A stretch of 64,000 nucleotides of DNA from Sabethes cyaneus. Its lineage: Eukaryota; Arthropoda; Insecta; Diptera; Culicidae. The position numbers and the translations under genes were made by a program. Below are positions 26,344-37,352 of this stretch, piece by piece (within the stretch, counting starts at the first letter, position 1; every line of letters begins with the position of its first letter). The stretch is from positions 206,576,939 through 206,640,938 of the forward strand of contig NC_071355.1 in the NCBI RefSeq assembly GCF_943734655.1. Reading direction: 5' to 3'. Below the pieces are notes generated by a model. It made no database searches. It had not been told where the DNA came from and saw only the letters and a list, made by a program, of their open reading frames with translations.

Positions 26344-27110
26344 AACTGTTTACAAACACAAAAGACAATATTCCAACAGAAATGAAAACGAATGTCATCT
26401 ATCGCATTCCGTGCCGGGATTGTCAGGCCAGCTATGTCGGATTAACTTCAAATCAGCTAAAAAAACGCATCAGCAACCATCGATCGAACATCAAGCAGAT
26501 GGAAGCGCTCATCGATGCAACAAGCCGAAGTTAAAGAAACTGACTAAAGAAGTGACAGGTAACTCATTTTCGTTTCGTCGAAACCAAGTGCGCATGAATC
26601 TCGATAAAACCTTCTGAATCTTTTGCTCGAAAACTTGCGAAGTATCAGTCGATCAACGCGGGAGAAATTAATGACTGCTAATGACCGGCAACAAATATCA
26701 TCGTATCATCACGAAATCGATCCGTGCTGCCTAACAAAAACACCAGGCAATCAAATTTGTATCGTACAGTTCATAAAATCGCCTAAATGTTGAACTCGAA
26801 AAAATATTGTTCGAACTTTTCCTAGCAACTTTGAACAGAGTCACGCACAACAATCATCGTTGAGCAAATCAGGTTTAATGATGACAGGAGGCCGTGAGTG
26901 ACTGAGCCCCAGTGTCTTTTCTTTAGTCAGTTTCTTTAGCCGAAGTAATCCAACTATCACCCACGAACTAAGTAACCTGAGGGAAAAAACTGCTTTACTT
27001 GCGCACTGCATAGACACCCAACACCGTTTTGCACTAGATGATACCAGAGTAGTGGATCAACATCGTCGCCAAACAGCACTGCCGATTTTGGAAGTTTGTC
27101 ACATAACAAA
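26344..27110 (+). pseudogene. Penelope-like element GIY-YIG endonuclease remnant
   Basis: Conceptual translation of 26344-26531 gives VIYRIPCRDCQASYVGL, followed by a conserved L..R...H, which matches the GIY-YIG endonuclease of Penelope-like retroelements: a Y-x2-P-C-x2-C start, Y-V-G, then Arg/His. After the MITE at 26532-26938 the frame resumes with TALLAHCIDTQHRFALDD and ALPILEVCHI, typical of the C-terminal part of these proteins. No reverse transcriptase is visible upstream. It is a broken, insertion-split fragment. Confidence 0.75.
26532..26938 (-). mobile_element. hAT MITE with 8-bp duplication GCCGAAGT
   Basis: Perfect terminal inverted repeats TAAAGAAACTGACTAAAGAA. The 8-bp target duplication GCCGAAGT stands at 26524-26531 and 26939-26946. 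407 bp, non-coding. Inserted into the GIY-YIG coding remnant. Same family as 36860-37267, in opposite orientation. Confidence 0.92.
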
Positions 27111-27828
27111 CACTAAAGAAACTGACTGTTGGAGTGCTTGGAAAGCTCCGAGGCACCAAAGATATATATTTTTGGATAGAACTAAATGTAAACTCAACTA
27201 TCTGAATAATTTTAGGTGAAATTAAAGCAAAATTGTAATTGTGTGGTACATACATATTGTACCGGGATGTTGAATCTAAACATACTGTCGATAATTGTAA
27301 GCGGTAGGCACCATATAATTGTCCTAGAGCTATCGAAACATCAGCATTCAGTCTAGATTTGAACCCTTTTGAACATCTTTTTAGATAATCTCATTTCTAA
27401 ATGAGAAATCATTCGATTTCTTATCACAATGACTTAAACCGAGCTCTTGTAAAAAAATGGTCAGCAATTCACAGAGGGATATTTGAAAAATTGTTAATTT
27501 TATCCCAAACAGATTAAAACAGGTCATCAAGAATGTAAATGGTCCTACAAGGTAGTAGTTGAGCGAGAAAGGACATTTGTTTCAACTAATAGTTAACTGT
27601 CCGAATACTTTTTTGGCTTCATTTTTGAGGAATTCAAACTGTATGTACCCTATCTTCAAAACGGAAAGCTTTTCCCCGAATTTTTGTTGTGCATATAAAT
27701 ATGCTTTAGTTAAACATTGTTTTAAAAAATATGTGTTACCATTCTTTGCAAAAATACTGTGCAAAATTTCTAAAAGAAAATTTTATGCGCTGCTGTCCGA
27801 ATACTTTTTTGGTTGACTGTATGTAAAA
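27111..27828 (+). pseudogene. Degenerate Tc1-like transposase
   Basis: Around 27335-27400 the translation gives SLDLNPFEHLF, the decayed form of the Tc1/mariner SPDLNPIEHLW block next to the last catalytic acidic residue. The following stretch (27425-27555) resembles the family C-terminus (a KKWSAIHRGIFEKL-like segment, then 'VIKNVNGPTRY'-like residues after frameshift). The right end near 27792-27818 is TGTCCGAATACTTTTTTGG, then TTGACTG beside TA. Several stops and frameshifts; non-functional. It interrupts the Penelope-like remnant. Confidence 0.65.
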
Positions 27829-28814
27829 ATTAAATGTTAAGCATGTTTTCATGTTGTAGAACCCCTTGAAAAAGATGTCAAATACATCGGAACGTCTAGT
27901 TTACTACACGCTTAGACAGGACTACTCAGTGTCTGAGTTGAAACTACTCATTATTAAACCGTTGTATGGAGCTGTCAAAAAATGAGTAGAATTGAATGTT
28001 GTCACTGTGCAAAAACTACTCAAAATTGATTTTTCCGCTATCAGTTTTTTTTTTCGCAAAAATTTGTAGCTGGTTCGCTATGGTTTTTCGTGTGTTTATG
28101 TTTTTTGTGCAAAAATGGAAAAATTTAGGCAAGTCGAGTGCAATTGTGTATTTTTTACGACTGTGCCAGCGGTAGCCGATACGGAAAAAGGTACTGATCA
28201 AGTATTCCACGTAATAATAAGGAATAATTATTGAAGTGCAAATTGTTTCCATTGCCAACAGCGGATGCCACTCGACAGTCTCAGAATCCTGATTTTTTTT
28301 CCGACCTGTCGTACTTAGTTACGGAGCCTCATCACGCCCTTCCAGTTATGGATGAAAATCGTTAGGCCAATTAGCATCGAAGAGGCTTTCGTCATTGGCT
28401 GCTGTATCAGCTTCTCTTATGGAATCCGATATTGCAGACAACCTACAGATCACGGTGGGAAACCTGTCGACGAAGCTGCTGGTGATAATGTTGTGCAGGA
28501 CATATTCACGGCCTCGGATGACGGCAGATTAATGACGAAGAATTAAATACCGGTGAGATCGTTTTCAACTTCACCTGTTATCTATTTGCTTTTCCTATTC
28601 CTATCTATTTGCATTTATACCAACATTTTATTATTCCTTATAATTATGATCATTGTTATTCATCTAAGCAAATAATCCATGTCCAGTCAACATATCTTTA
28701 GTAGTTAGGTAGATAGTGTTTCTTTCTATTTTCAGAGAGGGAAATAAGCTGCTTAAGCCTATTGTAGCCTAACTGTGGTTAATGCCATAAGTTCATCCCC
28801 AATGGTCCGGAGTG

Positions 28815-29158
28815 TCACTTAACCACAGAGAACAGACATCCAAGCGAAAGGTCCCCACTTGAATAAAACTTATGTCAAATTAGTTGGGAAACTATAGTGA
28901 TGGTGTCGCTAAAGGCGCATAAAATTCTACACTAAACTCACAACAGCTAGCTTCTGGCGCTAGCATAACGCATATAGTCCATATATACTAGCGCCAGAAG
29001 AGCCAAAGGTTGTCAGTGTGCAAATCAAAAGAATCATTTAGTTGGGAAACTATAGTGCTGGTGTCGCTAGCATATTAGGTGATTTTAATTTGAAATTTTA
29101 TCCAAGAATTCGCGAAAAATTTGTTCCTGAATGGATGTCTGTTCTCTGTGACTTAACT
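28815..29158. mobile_element. MITE with CACAGAGAACAGACATCC inverted repeats
   Basis: Bases 28816-28845 (TCACTTAACCACAGAGAACA, then GACATCCA) pair with 29128-29158 (ATGGATGTCTGTTCTCTGTG, then ACTTAA). Inside are a second hairpin at about 28951-28999 (TTCTGGCGCTAG against CTAGCGCCAGAA) and a repeated module 'gttgggaaactatagtg' at about 28883 and 29041. Non-coding. Confidence 0.65.
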
Positions 29159-29164
29159 TTTATA

Positions 29165-29935
29165 AGCAAAAATACTTCCAACCAAATTTGGCATGTGAGG
29201 GTTTTTGGAGGCAATTTTTTTTCTATGATGAATTAGGACCCCCCGGCCATTCCTTAGGAGGGGGAGCTCCCATACAAATGAAATAGAAATTTCCGCATAT
29301 CTCGAGAACTAATCAAGCAAATTGAATCAATTTTGACATGTGGGGGTTTTTGCGGGCAAGAATTGTTGGTATGATGAATTGAGACCACTCCCCTCTTTAG
29401 GAGGGGGGAGGGGACCTAATACAAATTCCGTCATATCTGGAGAACTAATCAAGTAAATGGAACCAAGTTTGGAACGTGAGGGTTTAACGAGACATGATTA
29501 TTTCATTGGTGAATTGAGACCCCTCTCCCTCTAAGAGGGGTACAAATAAAATACAAATTTCCTCGTAAATCGCGAACTAACCTAGTAAATGGAACCAAAT
29601 TTTACATGTGAGTGTTTTTGGAGGCAAGAATTTTTTCTATGGTGAATTAAGACCCCTACCCTTTTAAGAGGGGGGCTCCCATACAAATGCAACACAAATT
29701 TCCACATAACTCAAGAACTAATCAAGCAAATAGAACCATATTTGGCATATGCGAACATTTGGAGGCAAGACTTTTCTATGGTGGTTTGAGACCACTCCCC
29801 TTCTGGAAGAGGGGGCTCTCATACAAATAAAACAGGTTTTTTGCGTAACTCAGAAACTAATCCAATTCGAGAAATTTAAGACTCCATAAGACATTAGTCA
29901 ATAACAATACCACCAAAAACTACCTTTAGTAACAC
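29165..29935 (+). repeat. Family T fragment, about five units
   Basis: Five degenerate family T units ('aactaatcaagcaaat', GAGACCCCTCCCC and 'ctcccatacaaatg' cores) followed by the T terminal block (CATTAGTCAATAACAATACC, ...'tagtaacactagatgatt'). Strongly diverged from the three long copies, so older. Confidence 0.75.
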
Positions 29936-30039
29936 TAGATGATTAAGAGTGAGACAGCCGCAGGCCACTGCGAGGATGAGGATGCAGCCCTCAACAGAAA
30001 TCTGTCTAGATTTATTTATTTTTCTAGGTCTACTGACCT

Positions 30040-30300
30040 CTATCCAGCTTTCCACGAGCGATACTGGCGGGTATTGGGCACAAGTGGGCACAGTCTTTTG
30101 ACATACATTCATAGCAGGTACGTCGGGTTTGCTCTGATGAAGTTACTATGGAAACATCCATGCTGTTCGAGTGTAAAAATGTAAACATTGTTTAGTTTTG
30201 CCGATCAGCTGAAGAGGAACATAATTGAACGAATTCAAACTTTTGTGGTCATAATTTTCTGAAATCACCCGCTCAAAATATTTTTTATAATCGTACGAAT
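30040..30300. mobile_element. Half of a foldback element (relative of 43057-43503)
   Basis: Contains CAGCTTTCCACGAGCGATAC and 'gtaaacattgtttagttttgccgatcagctgaagaggaac', which match the left arm and centre of the foldback at 43057-43503. Only one arm is present, truncated next to RTE-derived sequence. Confidence 0.55.
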
Positions 30301-30359
30301 TTAACACTCCAGTGCACTTAGTGGCTAACATTAACTTCATATTGGTCGAGCCGTGGTCA

Positions 30360-30600
30360 TATTTGCTCTCGAACAGCGTCTCGGTTCGATAAGAAACTTT
30401 TAGTTGCGTATTTGGACGTTCTCCCCGAAGTTTCTGCAGGATTTGTCGGGGAGTAAAAATTTGATCCGTAGTAGCACGGGCCCCCATAAAGCCCGCCTGA
30501 TACTGCCCTACGAATTCTCTTGCTACTGCTACAGTGGACCTCCGTTCGTTTGAACAATTGCTCATGCAAACTAACGGGGTTAGTTTTTAATTTGAACAAC
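30360..30600 (-). pseudogene. RTE-type LINE reverse transcriptase fragment
   Basis: Minus-strand translation contains AREFVGQYQAGFMGARATT then DQIFTPRQILQKLR, the conserved block of RTE-clade reverse transcriptases immediately before the first catalytic Asp (the usual FIDFKAAYD is missing because of truncation). The reading breaks into unrelated sequence below about 30400. Non-functional fragment. Confidence 0.7.
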
Positions 30601-30904
30601 TGGCAACCCTAAATATGTTAAAACTTGTAGGAATTGGCCGCCCTGCTCTTTGTTATTGTTTTGGTGGTTTGATTTAGTTCGCACTTGCAAGCAGTGACTA
30701 TTTCATTCTTCGATCGGATTTCGGTCATAATCGTTGGGAAAACGGAATGTGAAACAAAATAAACACGCTAGGTTAGTACAAACAACCCGTGCTTATGTGC
30801 ATTGTCTGCATAAGCAAATGATGTCGTATTCATCCTGGTACCACTAAGGCGGCAAGAAATATCGTACAACAAACGGATATCACCATTGGCGGCGTCGGTT
30901 TCAC

Positions 30905-31420
30905 CTTGTTCGGCTAGGGAGTTAGTCCAGGCTCTCTTGTTCCGCCTAGGCCATGGCGTCCCATTACACGTTCAAGATCCGCATTGTTTGAGCCAATCTT
31001 CGCATTGAAGTCGCCCATGTGGAATTGGATGTCCCCTTTTGGGATTTTCTCAACCACACTGTTCAGCTGGCTGTAGAAACTCTCTTTCTCCTGCAGGTCG
31101 GCATCATCTGTTGGCGCAAAGCACTGGATTGCTGTAAGGTTCCTAACCCGTGTTCTAAATCTGGCAACGATTATTCTTTTGTTCAACGATTCTCACTGCA
31201 TCAGGGCTGCATGTGCCCTTGGGCTCAGTAGGACTCCTTCTCTTTCTCGAGTAGCAATTTCACCTCGTATACCAGAATAAAGCAAGACTTTCCCGGATGA
31301 TGTCTTGTGTTCGCCAGTACCCGGCCAGCGGACCTCGCTCAGCCCCAGGATTTCAAGCTTCAGGCGGCCAGCTTCCCTGCAAGATGAGCCAGCTTGCCCT
31401 GCTGGGCAAGGGTCAGTATA
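30905..31420 (-). pseudogene. RTE-type LINE endonuclease fragment
   Basis: Minus-strand translation reads LKLEILGLSEVRWPGTGEHK (the endonuclease E-containing motif), GKVLLYSGIRGE, then after a frameshift near 31190 RIIVARFRTRVRNLT, FAPTDDADLQEKESFY and GDIQFHMGDFNAKIGSNNAD (the GDFNA motif). It stops before the SDH motif. This is the apurinic-type endonuclease of a retrotransposon with a frameshift and 3' truncation. Confidence 0.75.
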
Positions 31421-31559
31421 TTCCATGTTCCGACCGATTCCTGTCCGTGTTTTCACGCTAAAGGTCGTTGTCAATAATTCAGATAAATTTCTTCTTCCAT
31501 TTTCATTAACTTTTTGTTTGCTGGTACAGTAGGCTGTAAACCTAAGGTCCTTATCCCAC

Positions 31560-32514
31560 TGACGGGGCTGCCATCTTAAGGTGGGTGGGAGCCACTGTGA
31601 CCCCTTCCCTGTTAGCGTACGACAACCGAGGTTGCGAACCCCAGCCGGCACCACGTGGAGGTAGGGAGAGGAGTTGGTGAACAGAAGTTATGGAATGCAC
31701 ATGTTCACCTTTGCCAGGCCAGCACGTCTCATTAGCCCGGAATGGTTGTTCCAGCTCCTCACGATCTCTGTCCTCCTTCTGGCGCTTTTTCCTCCTCATG
31801 GTCGTGGTCAACTCATTCCGCGCTCGTCGGTACTTGACCAAATTCTCACTCGTGGATATGCTTAGATAGTTTTTCCAAGCTCTTTTTCTCCCTCTATCGC
31901 ATGTTGGCATTCTCTGTCAAGCCAATCACTTCATGCACTCGAGGTTTCTCTTCCTAGCACCGCGCTTGCGGCTTCGTTGACGGCCGAGCGAATCATACTC
32001 CATCCGTTTTCGAGGGTCGAAGCATCTAGCTTCACAGAGGAAGACAGAGCTTCATTCAGTACACGCGCGTAGTTTTCGGCAACTGGTGGGTTGTTTAACT
32101 GCCGAATATATAACCGAGGAGGGCGGCTTTGTCGCAAGGTATAAACCGTCGATAGTTTTGAACGCACATGTACTGCTACTAGGTAGTGGTCCGAGTCGAT
32201 ATACGCACCTCGTAAGTTGGTGATGTTAGAGCACACTATGAGAATATGGTTGATTTGGTTCGAAGTTCGTTGATCAAGTGATCTCCAACTGGCTTTGTGG
32301 CGGAAAGAAAGTGCTTCTGACTGTGGGGAAAGAAAGTGCTTCTGACCACCAAGCCTCGGGAAGCTGCAAAGCTAATGCATCGCTGGCTGTTATCGTTCAT
32401 GTTGGTGTGCAGGCTATGGAGCCCGGTCACCGGTCTATACATTGCTTCCCTGCCGACCTGGGCGTTCATATCCCCGAAGACGATCTTGATGTCCATCGTG
32501 AGCAGCTGTCATAG
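31560..32514 (-). pseudogene. Second RTE-type LINE endonuclease/linker fragment
   Basis: Reading leftward: KIVFGDMNAQVGREAMYRPV (GDMNA motif) at about 32490, a damaged stretch with a short duplication of a 'ggaaagaaagtgcttctgac' segment near 32308-32345, then IDSDHYLVAVHVRSKLSTVY (SDH motif), RPPRLYIRQL, and a basic linker RRARNELTTTMRRKKRQKED that normally precedes the reverse transcriptase. Frameshifts and deletions are present. Orientation is the same as the fragment at 30905-31420, but the sequence is a different copy. Confidence 0.75.
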
Positions 32515-32549
32515 AACGCCTCCGTCTCGTTGTCGGGTCTACCTTCGTG

Positions 32550-32870
32550 TGGACAATGCAATGTACGCACGGAGAATAAAAATGTAGTTTCAACCATATT
32601 TATGGTTGTTTTACGCACAAACAGGAACTTCATGTGGTTTCAAACTGGAATGTTTGATTGAAATGAAAATATTTATTGTTATATCAATTTTAAATTCAAA
32701 TTTGAAAATACTTTACTTTTAATTCAAAATTGTTATTTTCTTGATTCAAATAGAATTTCGTTTTGAAACAATATTTTCAGGTTGTTATAAAAATATTTTA
32801 TTGAAGCTTAAAGCAGCCATCATTTTGTTTGAAACAACTGGAGTTTTTTCGCTCCTTGCGTTTATGATGG
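32550..32870. other. AT-rich insertion-like segment between LINE pieces
   Basis: Very AT-rich, non-coding. The ends TACGCACGGAG and CTCCTTGCGTTTA are weakly inverted, so a MITE is possible, but the evidence is thin and no target duplication was found. Confidence 0.3.
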
Positions 32871-32894
32871 TGTAGTTGAAGAAACAACCTTTTA

Positions 32895-33765
32895 TCCTTA
32901 ATACGCACATCCTCCCGTTGATCGCTTTCCAGTCCATTACGCGATCCTGCATTTTGCCCAACACTATAAAGCCCGTTCCCAGCTCGTTGGCCGCTCCACC
33001 GCTCTGGAAAAAGAACCCGATCTATAAAAAGAGCGACAAGTTGGACTGTGAGAACTATCGAGCGATCACTGTTCTCAATGCCGCCTATAAAGTGCTGTCC
33101 TGAATCATTTTCCGCCGACTATCACCAATTGCGAACAGATTTGTGGGAACTGATAAACCGGCTTCGTCGAAGGTCGGTCTGCAACGGATCAAATATTTAC
33201 ACTGCGGCAAATCCTCCAAAAGGGCCGTGAATACCGAGTTCCCACGCACCATCTGTTCGTTGACTTCAAAGCCGCATATGATACCATCGACCGAAAAGAG
33301 CTATGGAAAATCATGGACGAGAACAGCTTCCCCAGGAAGCTCATCAAACTGATTAAATCTACGATTGACGGTACACAGTGCTGTGTTCGGATTTCGGGTG
33401 GATTGTCAAGTTCATTCGAATCACACAGAGGGCTTCGTCAAGGTGATGGTCTTTCATGCCTGCTGTTCAACATAGCGCTACAAGGTGTTATGTACCGACT
33501 AAAGCTGGACGGATACGACGGGCAGGGCATGTTGCAAGAATGCCGGACAACTACCCTGCAAAGATGGTGCTCGCCTCAAATCCGGTAGGAACAAGACGAT
33601 CAGGAGTGCAGCGAGGAAGATGGTTAGACCAGGTGGAGCGAGATCTGGCGGAGAGTACTCGGTGTCCGAGGAATGGGAGAGCGATAGCCCTCAACCGAGT
33701 TACATGGAGAAACTTTGTTCAATAGGGTTTGTCTTAGGACGACAAGCCACCTAAATAAGTAAGTA
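32895..33765 (+). pseudogene. RTE-type LINE reverse transcriptase, internally deleted
   Basis: Plus-strand frames give DKLDCENYRAITVLNAAYKV, then a frameshifted FVDFKAAYDTIDRKELWKIM (first catalytic Asp) and HRGLRQGDGLSCLLFNIAL (RQGD motif). The YADD-containing part is deleted. The sequence jumps to the C-terminal RRAGHVARMPD, RGRWLDQVERDLAE and ALNRVTW blocks and a stop at about 33724, followed by the short AAGTAAGTAA-like tail typical of RTE elements. Multiple frameshifts; dead copy. Confidence 0.8.
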
Positions 33766-34021
33766 ATCACGAAGCGAGAATTCTGGTAAAACATAGGTTC
33801 ATTATTTTCAATTTTTCAATAGTTCAACATCAAGAATCCACACTTTTCCTCATTTGGGTTAATTCTTAGAAGATTTTCCGATCGATTGGTGTAAGAATAT
33901 TGGAAATCGATCGGGAAACCGCTGAACTATTAGCGTTCAAAACCATACCACTTTTCGAGAAAGATTTTTTGAAATGACACCCTATCCCAAACCTTTCCGT
34001 AAGACGTAGTCCTACGTCAAA
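33766..34021 (+). mobile_element. Family X element, right end
   Basis: Matches 36231-36504 and 37912-38171: starts AATCACGAAGCGAGAATTCT and ends with GACGTAGTCCTACGTCAA. Truncated on the left. Bases 34022-34480 beyond it are unrecognised AT-rich sequence. Confidence 0.75.
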
Positions 34022-34499
34022 AGTGCACCGAAGATACCGAAACGATTTAATGTACAATATAACGTTTATGAGGGATTGTGCACTTCGGACAATTTTTCTT
34101 GCAATCAGCAATATAGTTCGAATTTTCGGAATGGAAAAGAATAATATTAGAGTAAATTTAACATGTTATATCATTTATTTGTTCATTTATTTTATGTTTT
34201 TATAGATACTCAACATCCGAGGAGCAACGGAAGCTCGCAAAAATGGTCGTTCTAAAATGATCGTTTCCCAAGTTGAAAGATACCCTCTTCAAACATTTAG
34301 CACTGGATGAAGTAAGCTGCAATAATTATAGTATTTATCATCGAGGCGAATTTGATCAAATTTATACAGCAGAATTGCATCAAATACAGTTTACCCTTGT
34401 GAAATCGTCACATTTTGTTGTAACAACACCAGTCATCGTCGTCATCGTTGTCAGCAGCATAGAGCCGGGGTAGCTCGTGCTGTTTCAAGCAGTCGCCTC

Positions 34500-34928
34500 C
34501 ATTCAACTCGATCCTGGGCCACTCGTCACCAATTTGCCAGACGTCTCAAAAATCGCAAATCACTTTCGACCTGGTCGAACCATCTCGCACCTCGAGCCTT
34601 CCTGTTTCCCGATGCCGGTGGGGTTGTTGAAGAGAACTGTTTTTGTCGCACTGTCGTCCGGCATCTTTACGACGTGTCCTGCCCACCGCAGCCTACCGAC
34701 TTTCGCGAGATGTACGATGGGAACCTCTTCAAGCAGTGTCTGAAGCACATCATGATTCATACGCCTCCCCCACTCTTTCCCCCACTCGTTTTCAGTTTGT
34801 GCTTCGCCGAATATTGTCCGCAGCACATTTCGCTCGAACACGGCAAGGGTGCTTAGGCCCTTGGTAAGCAGCGTCACAGTTTCAAGTCCATAACAAAATA
34901 CCGGTCTGATAAGGGTTTCTCGTATCAT
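34500..34928 (-). pseudogene. RTE-type LINE C-terminal fragment
   Basis: Minus-strand frame of 122 codons: TLIRPVFCYGLETVTL, then AVFERNVLRTIFGEAQTEN and GRLRWAGHVVKMPDDSATKT. This is the region after the catalytic core of RTE-like reverse transcriptases, here without its upstream domains. It reads out of frame at the 3' side. Confidence 0.75.
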
Positions 34929-35448
34929 TATACGTCGTTACAATTGTTTTTTTTTATTAATTACAAATAAATATTCAGAAGAATACATCATAAAATTCAC
35001 AATCATAAAATCATATTCGAAATGAGTAGTTTCTAACCATTCCTCTCAATAAAATGAGTAGTTTCCACTCATTAATCTAGTTAATTAAACTGAGTAGAAA
35101 CTACTCTGTTTTAACAAAATGCCCGGTTACTCAAAAATGAGTAGTTTATCCAAGTAAAAAAAACTGAGAAAAAACTACTCATTTTGGAGAAAATGTATGG
35201 CTACTCATTTTTGAGTGACAGCACCTTTACTCATTTTTGCGTACCCACGGTTTTTCCGAAACTGAGTAGTTCTTTACTCAATTTTGAGTAGCCGAGGTTG
35301 AGCGTGTAGTAATCCGATGACCAAAACGCCATCACTAAAACCAAAATTAGTACCGGTGGTCAAACAAGTCTATCTATCCTTACCAAGTTACATGGTATTT
35401 AAGGATTGAACGTGTTCAGAAACGGTTTATTCGTTTAGCGCTAAAAAT

Positions 35449-36499
35449 CAGAGGGGTTGTGTACAAGACACGACCGCATATATAGGTGACGCAGGACTAC
35501 ATAAGTCTCTTTGTAGTGATAGTAGCATGTATTCATGCTTGTAATCATTCGATCCTTCATGTATACATGCTATATGCAACATATGTACATGCTACATGCG
35601 TTGTATGTAACATTTATCAAAGTAGTAACATTGCATACGTTCAATTCTCAAAAGATTGTGCATTTGAAAACAATTTAACAAAATCAAGAACACAAACTAT
35701 TACTTTGCTGCTACCTTACTGAAATTAAAGATTGTTTTTATTATCCATGGTTTCCCACGTTGAAAGGATTTTACCAATTCAATCCCATCAACAGCACATC
35801 TTATCACTACACTTCTAATGAAACGGCAAGCATGCGTATTCATACAGAGCCGTATTATAACCGAACACTACAGCTGTAGCACGTTTTTCCAACACAGATA
35901 TGAAATTCGCCGAGGTTTAATCGTCACGCAGTAAAGAATTTGCGATCTGTTGTGACAACGAACTTGTGTCATTTTTTCTGGCACACTCCCCTAACACAGA
36001 CATCAGATTGGAATAGGTTTAATCGCGTTCGTAAGAAATCTGTTGGCACGAGGGGGCTTTGTCACTCTCTCTGGCGTACTTCCCAAGCAAGGACATCAAA
36101 ATGGTCTAGGTTGAAGCGCGGTGTTAAGAAATCTTGTTGGAATGCGGAAGCTTTGTCACTTGTTTTGGCTTACTTCCCAAGCACAGATATCAAATTGATA
36201 TAGGTTTAGATCATCGTAAAGAATCTTCCAACCAATCACGAAGCGAGAATTCTGGTAAAACATAGGTTCATTATTTTCAATTTTTCAATAGTTCAACATC
36301 AAGAATCCATACTTTTCTTCATTTGGGTCAATTCTTAGAAGATTTTCCGATCGATTGGTGTAAGAATATTGAAAATCGATCGGAAAACCGCTGAGCTATT
36401 AGCGCTCAAAACCTTTCATGTTTCGTGACGCTCGCATTTTTTGATTTTTTGGAATGACACCCTATCTCAAAACTTGCCGTAAGACGTAGTCCTACGTCA
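35449..36499 (+). mobile_element. Family X element, complete copy
   Basis: The left end CAGAGGGGTTGTGTACAAGA and the right end GACGTAGTCCTACGTCA sit between direct repeats AAAAAT (35443-35448 and 36500-36505). The two neighbouring LINE pieces would be continuous without it. About 1.05 kb, non-coding. Bases 35865-36225 are four degenerate units of about 90 bp. Partial relatives: 22055-22500, 33766-34021, 37912-38171, 18637-18712. Confidence 0.75.
35865..36225. repeat. Degenerate minisatellite, about 90-bp unit
   Basis: Roughly four tandem units sharing 'ctttgtcactctctctggc', 'acttcccaagcacagacatcaaat' and 'tggaataggtttaatcg' segments. Internal to family X. Confidence 0.65.
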
Positions 36500-36859
36500 A
36501 AAAATTTGCCTTGGCGAGATCCTAATAATTTGCCATTGTATCCTGATAGATGCCGGCTATTGGGCTTAGATACTCTAGAACGACGACGGAAACTTCAGCA
36601 GTCACTGTTTATTGCGAAATTGATTAATAGTGAAATTGATGCACCAGAATTGCTCTCAATGTTGATTTTTTGCATACCAGGTAGATCTCTTCGGAATACG
36701 ACGTTATTACAACCAATTTTCCATCGAACGGTGTTTGGATACCACGAACCAGTCTCAGCATGCATCCGTGCATTCACGACCGTTGAAGAGCATTTGGAAT
36801 TTGACGAACCGACTGAGCGTTTCAAAAGTAGAATTAAGTCATTGTTAGTTTAGTGTAGT

Positions 36860-37267
36860 TAAAGAAACTGACTAAAGAAAAGACACTGGAGCTCAGTCAC
36901 TCACGGCCTCCTGTCATCATTAAACCTGATTTGCTCAACGATGATTGTTGTGCGTGACTCTGTTCAAAGTTGCTAGGAAAAGTTCGAACAATATTTTTTC
37001 GAGTTCAACATTTAGGCGATTTTATGAACTGTACGATACAAATTTGATTGCCTGGTGTTTTCGTTAGGCAGCACGGATCGATTTCGTGATGATACGAGGA
37101 TATTTGTTGCCGTTTGCTTACAATCATTATTTTCAGTCGCGTTCATCGACTGATACTCCGCAAGTTTTCGAGCAAAAGATTCAGAAGGTTTCATCGAGAT
37201 TCATGCGCACTTGGTTTCGACGAATGGAATATGAGTTCCTATGTCAGTTCTTTAGTCAGTTTCTTTA
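36860..37267 (+). mobile_element. hAT MITE with 8-bp duplication AGTGTAGT
   Basis: The termini TAAAGAAACTGACTAAAGAA and its complement are flanked by AGTGTAGT at 36852-36859 and 37268-37275. 408 bp, non-coding. Inserted one codon downstream of the LINE stop, in the 3' UTR. Same family as 26532-26938. Confidence 0.93.
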
Positions 37268-37352
37268 AGTGTAGTTTTATTCATTCATTCATATTTATTC
37301 AAGACACCATCATTGTCAGATGAATTAATTTCAAATAAACAAATAAACAAAG

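Larger units (their letters stand above)
27904..35309. mobile_element. TA-flanked composite with CTACACGC ends
   Basis: The left end is CTACACGCTTAGACAGGACTACTCA and the right end reads TTGAGTAGCCGAGGTTGAGCGTGTAG: inverted termini, each flanked by TA (27902-27903, 35310-35311). Both subterminal regions (27920-28020 and 35015-35295) are rich in the motif ACTACTCA/TGAGTAGT. No transposase is seen. The interior is filled with RTE fragments, MITEs, a family T fragment and a family X end, so this reads as an old non-autonomous element expanded by nesting. Confidence 0.6.
35330..36859 (+). pseudogene. CR1-like LINE 3' coding fragment split by family X
   Basis: Frame 35360-35447 gives a piece ending RIERVQKRFIRLAL. 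After the family X insertion, 36500-36853 continues with LPWRDPNNLPLYPDRCRLLG, LDTLERRRKLQQSLFIAKL and DIDAPELL-like residues to a stop. Both pieces align with the C-terminal end of the intact LINE protein at 38319-41642 (IEAVQKKFIRYAL, LPWNSPNDLPPYESRCALLG), which fixes the order. The 3' UTR resumes after the MITE, at 37276-37352. Confidence 0.8.
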
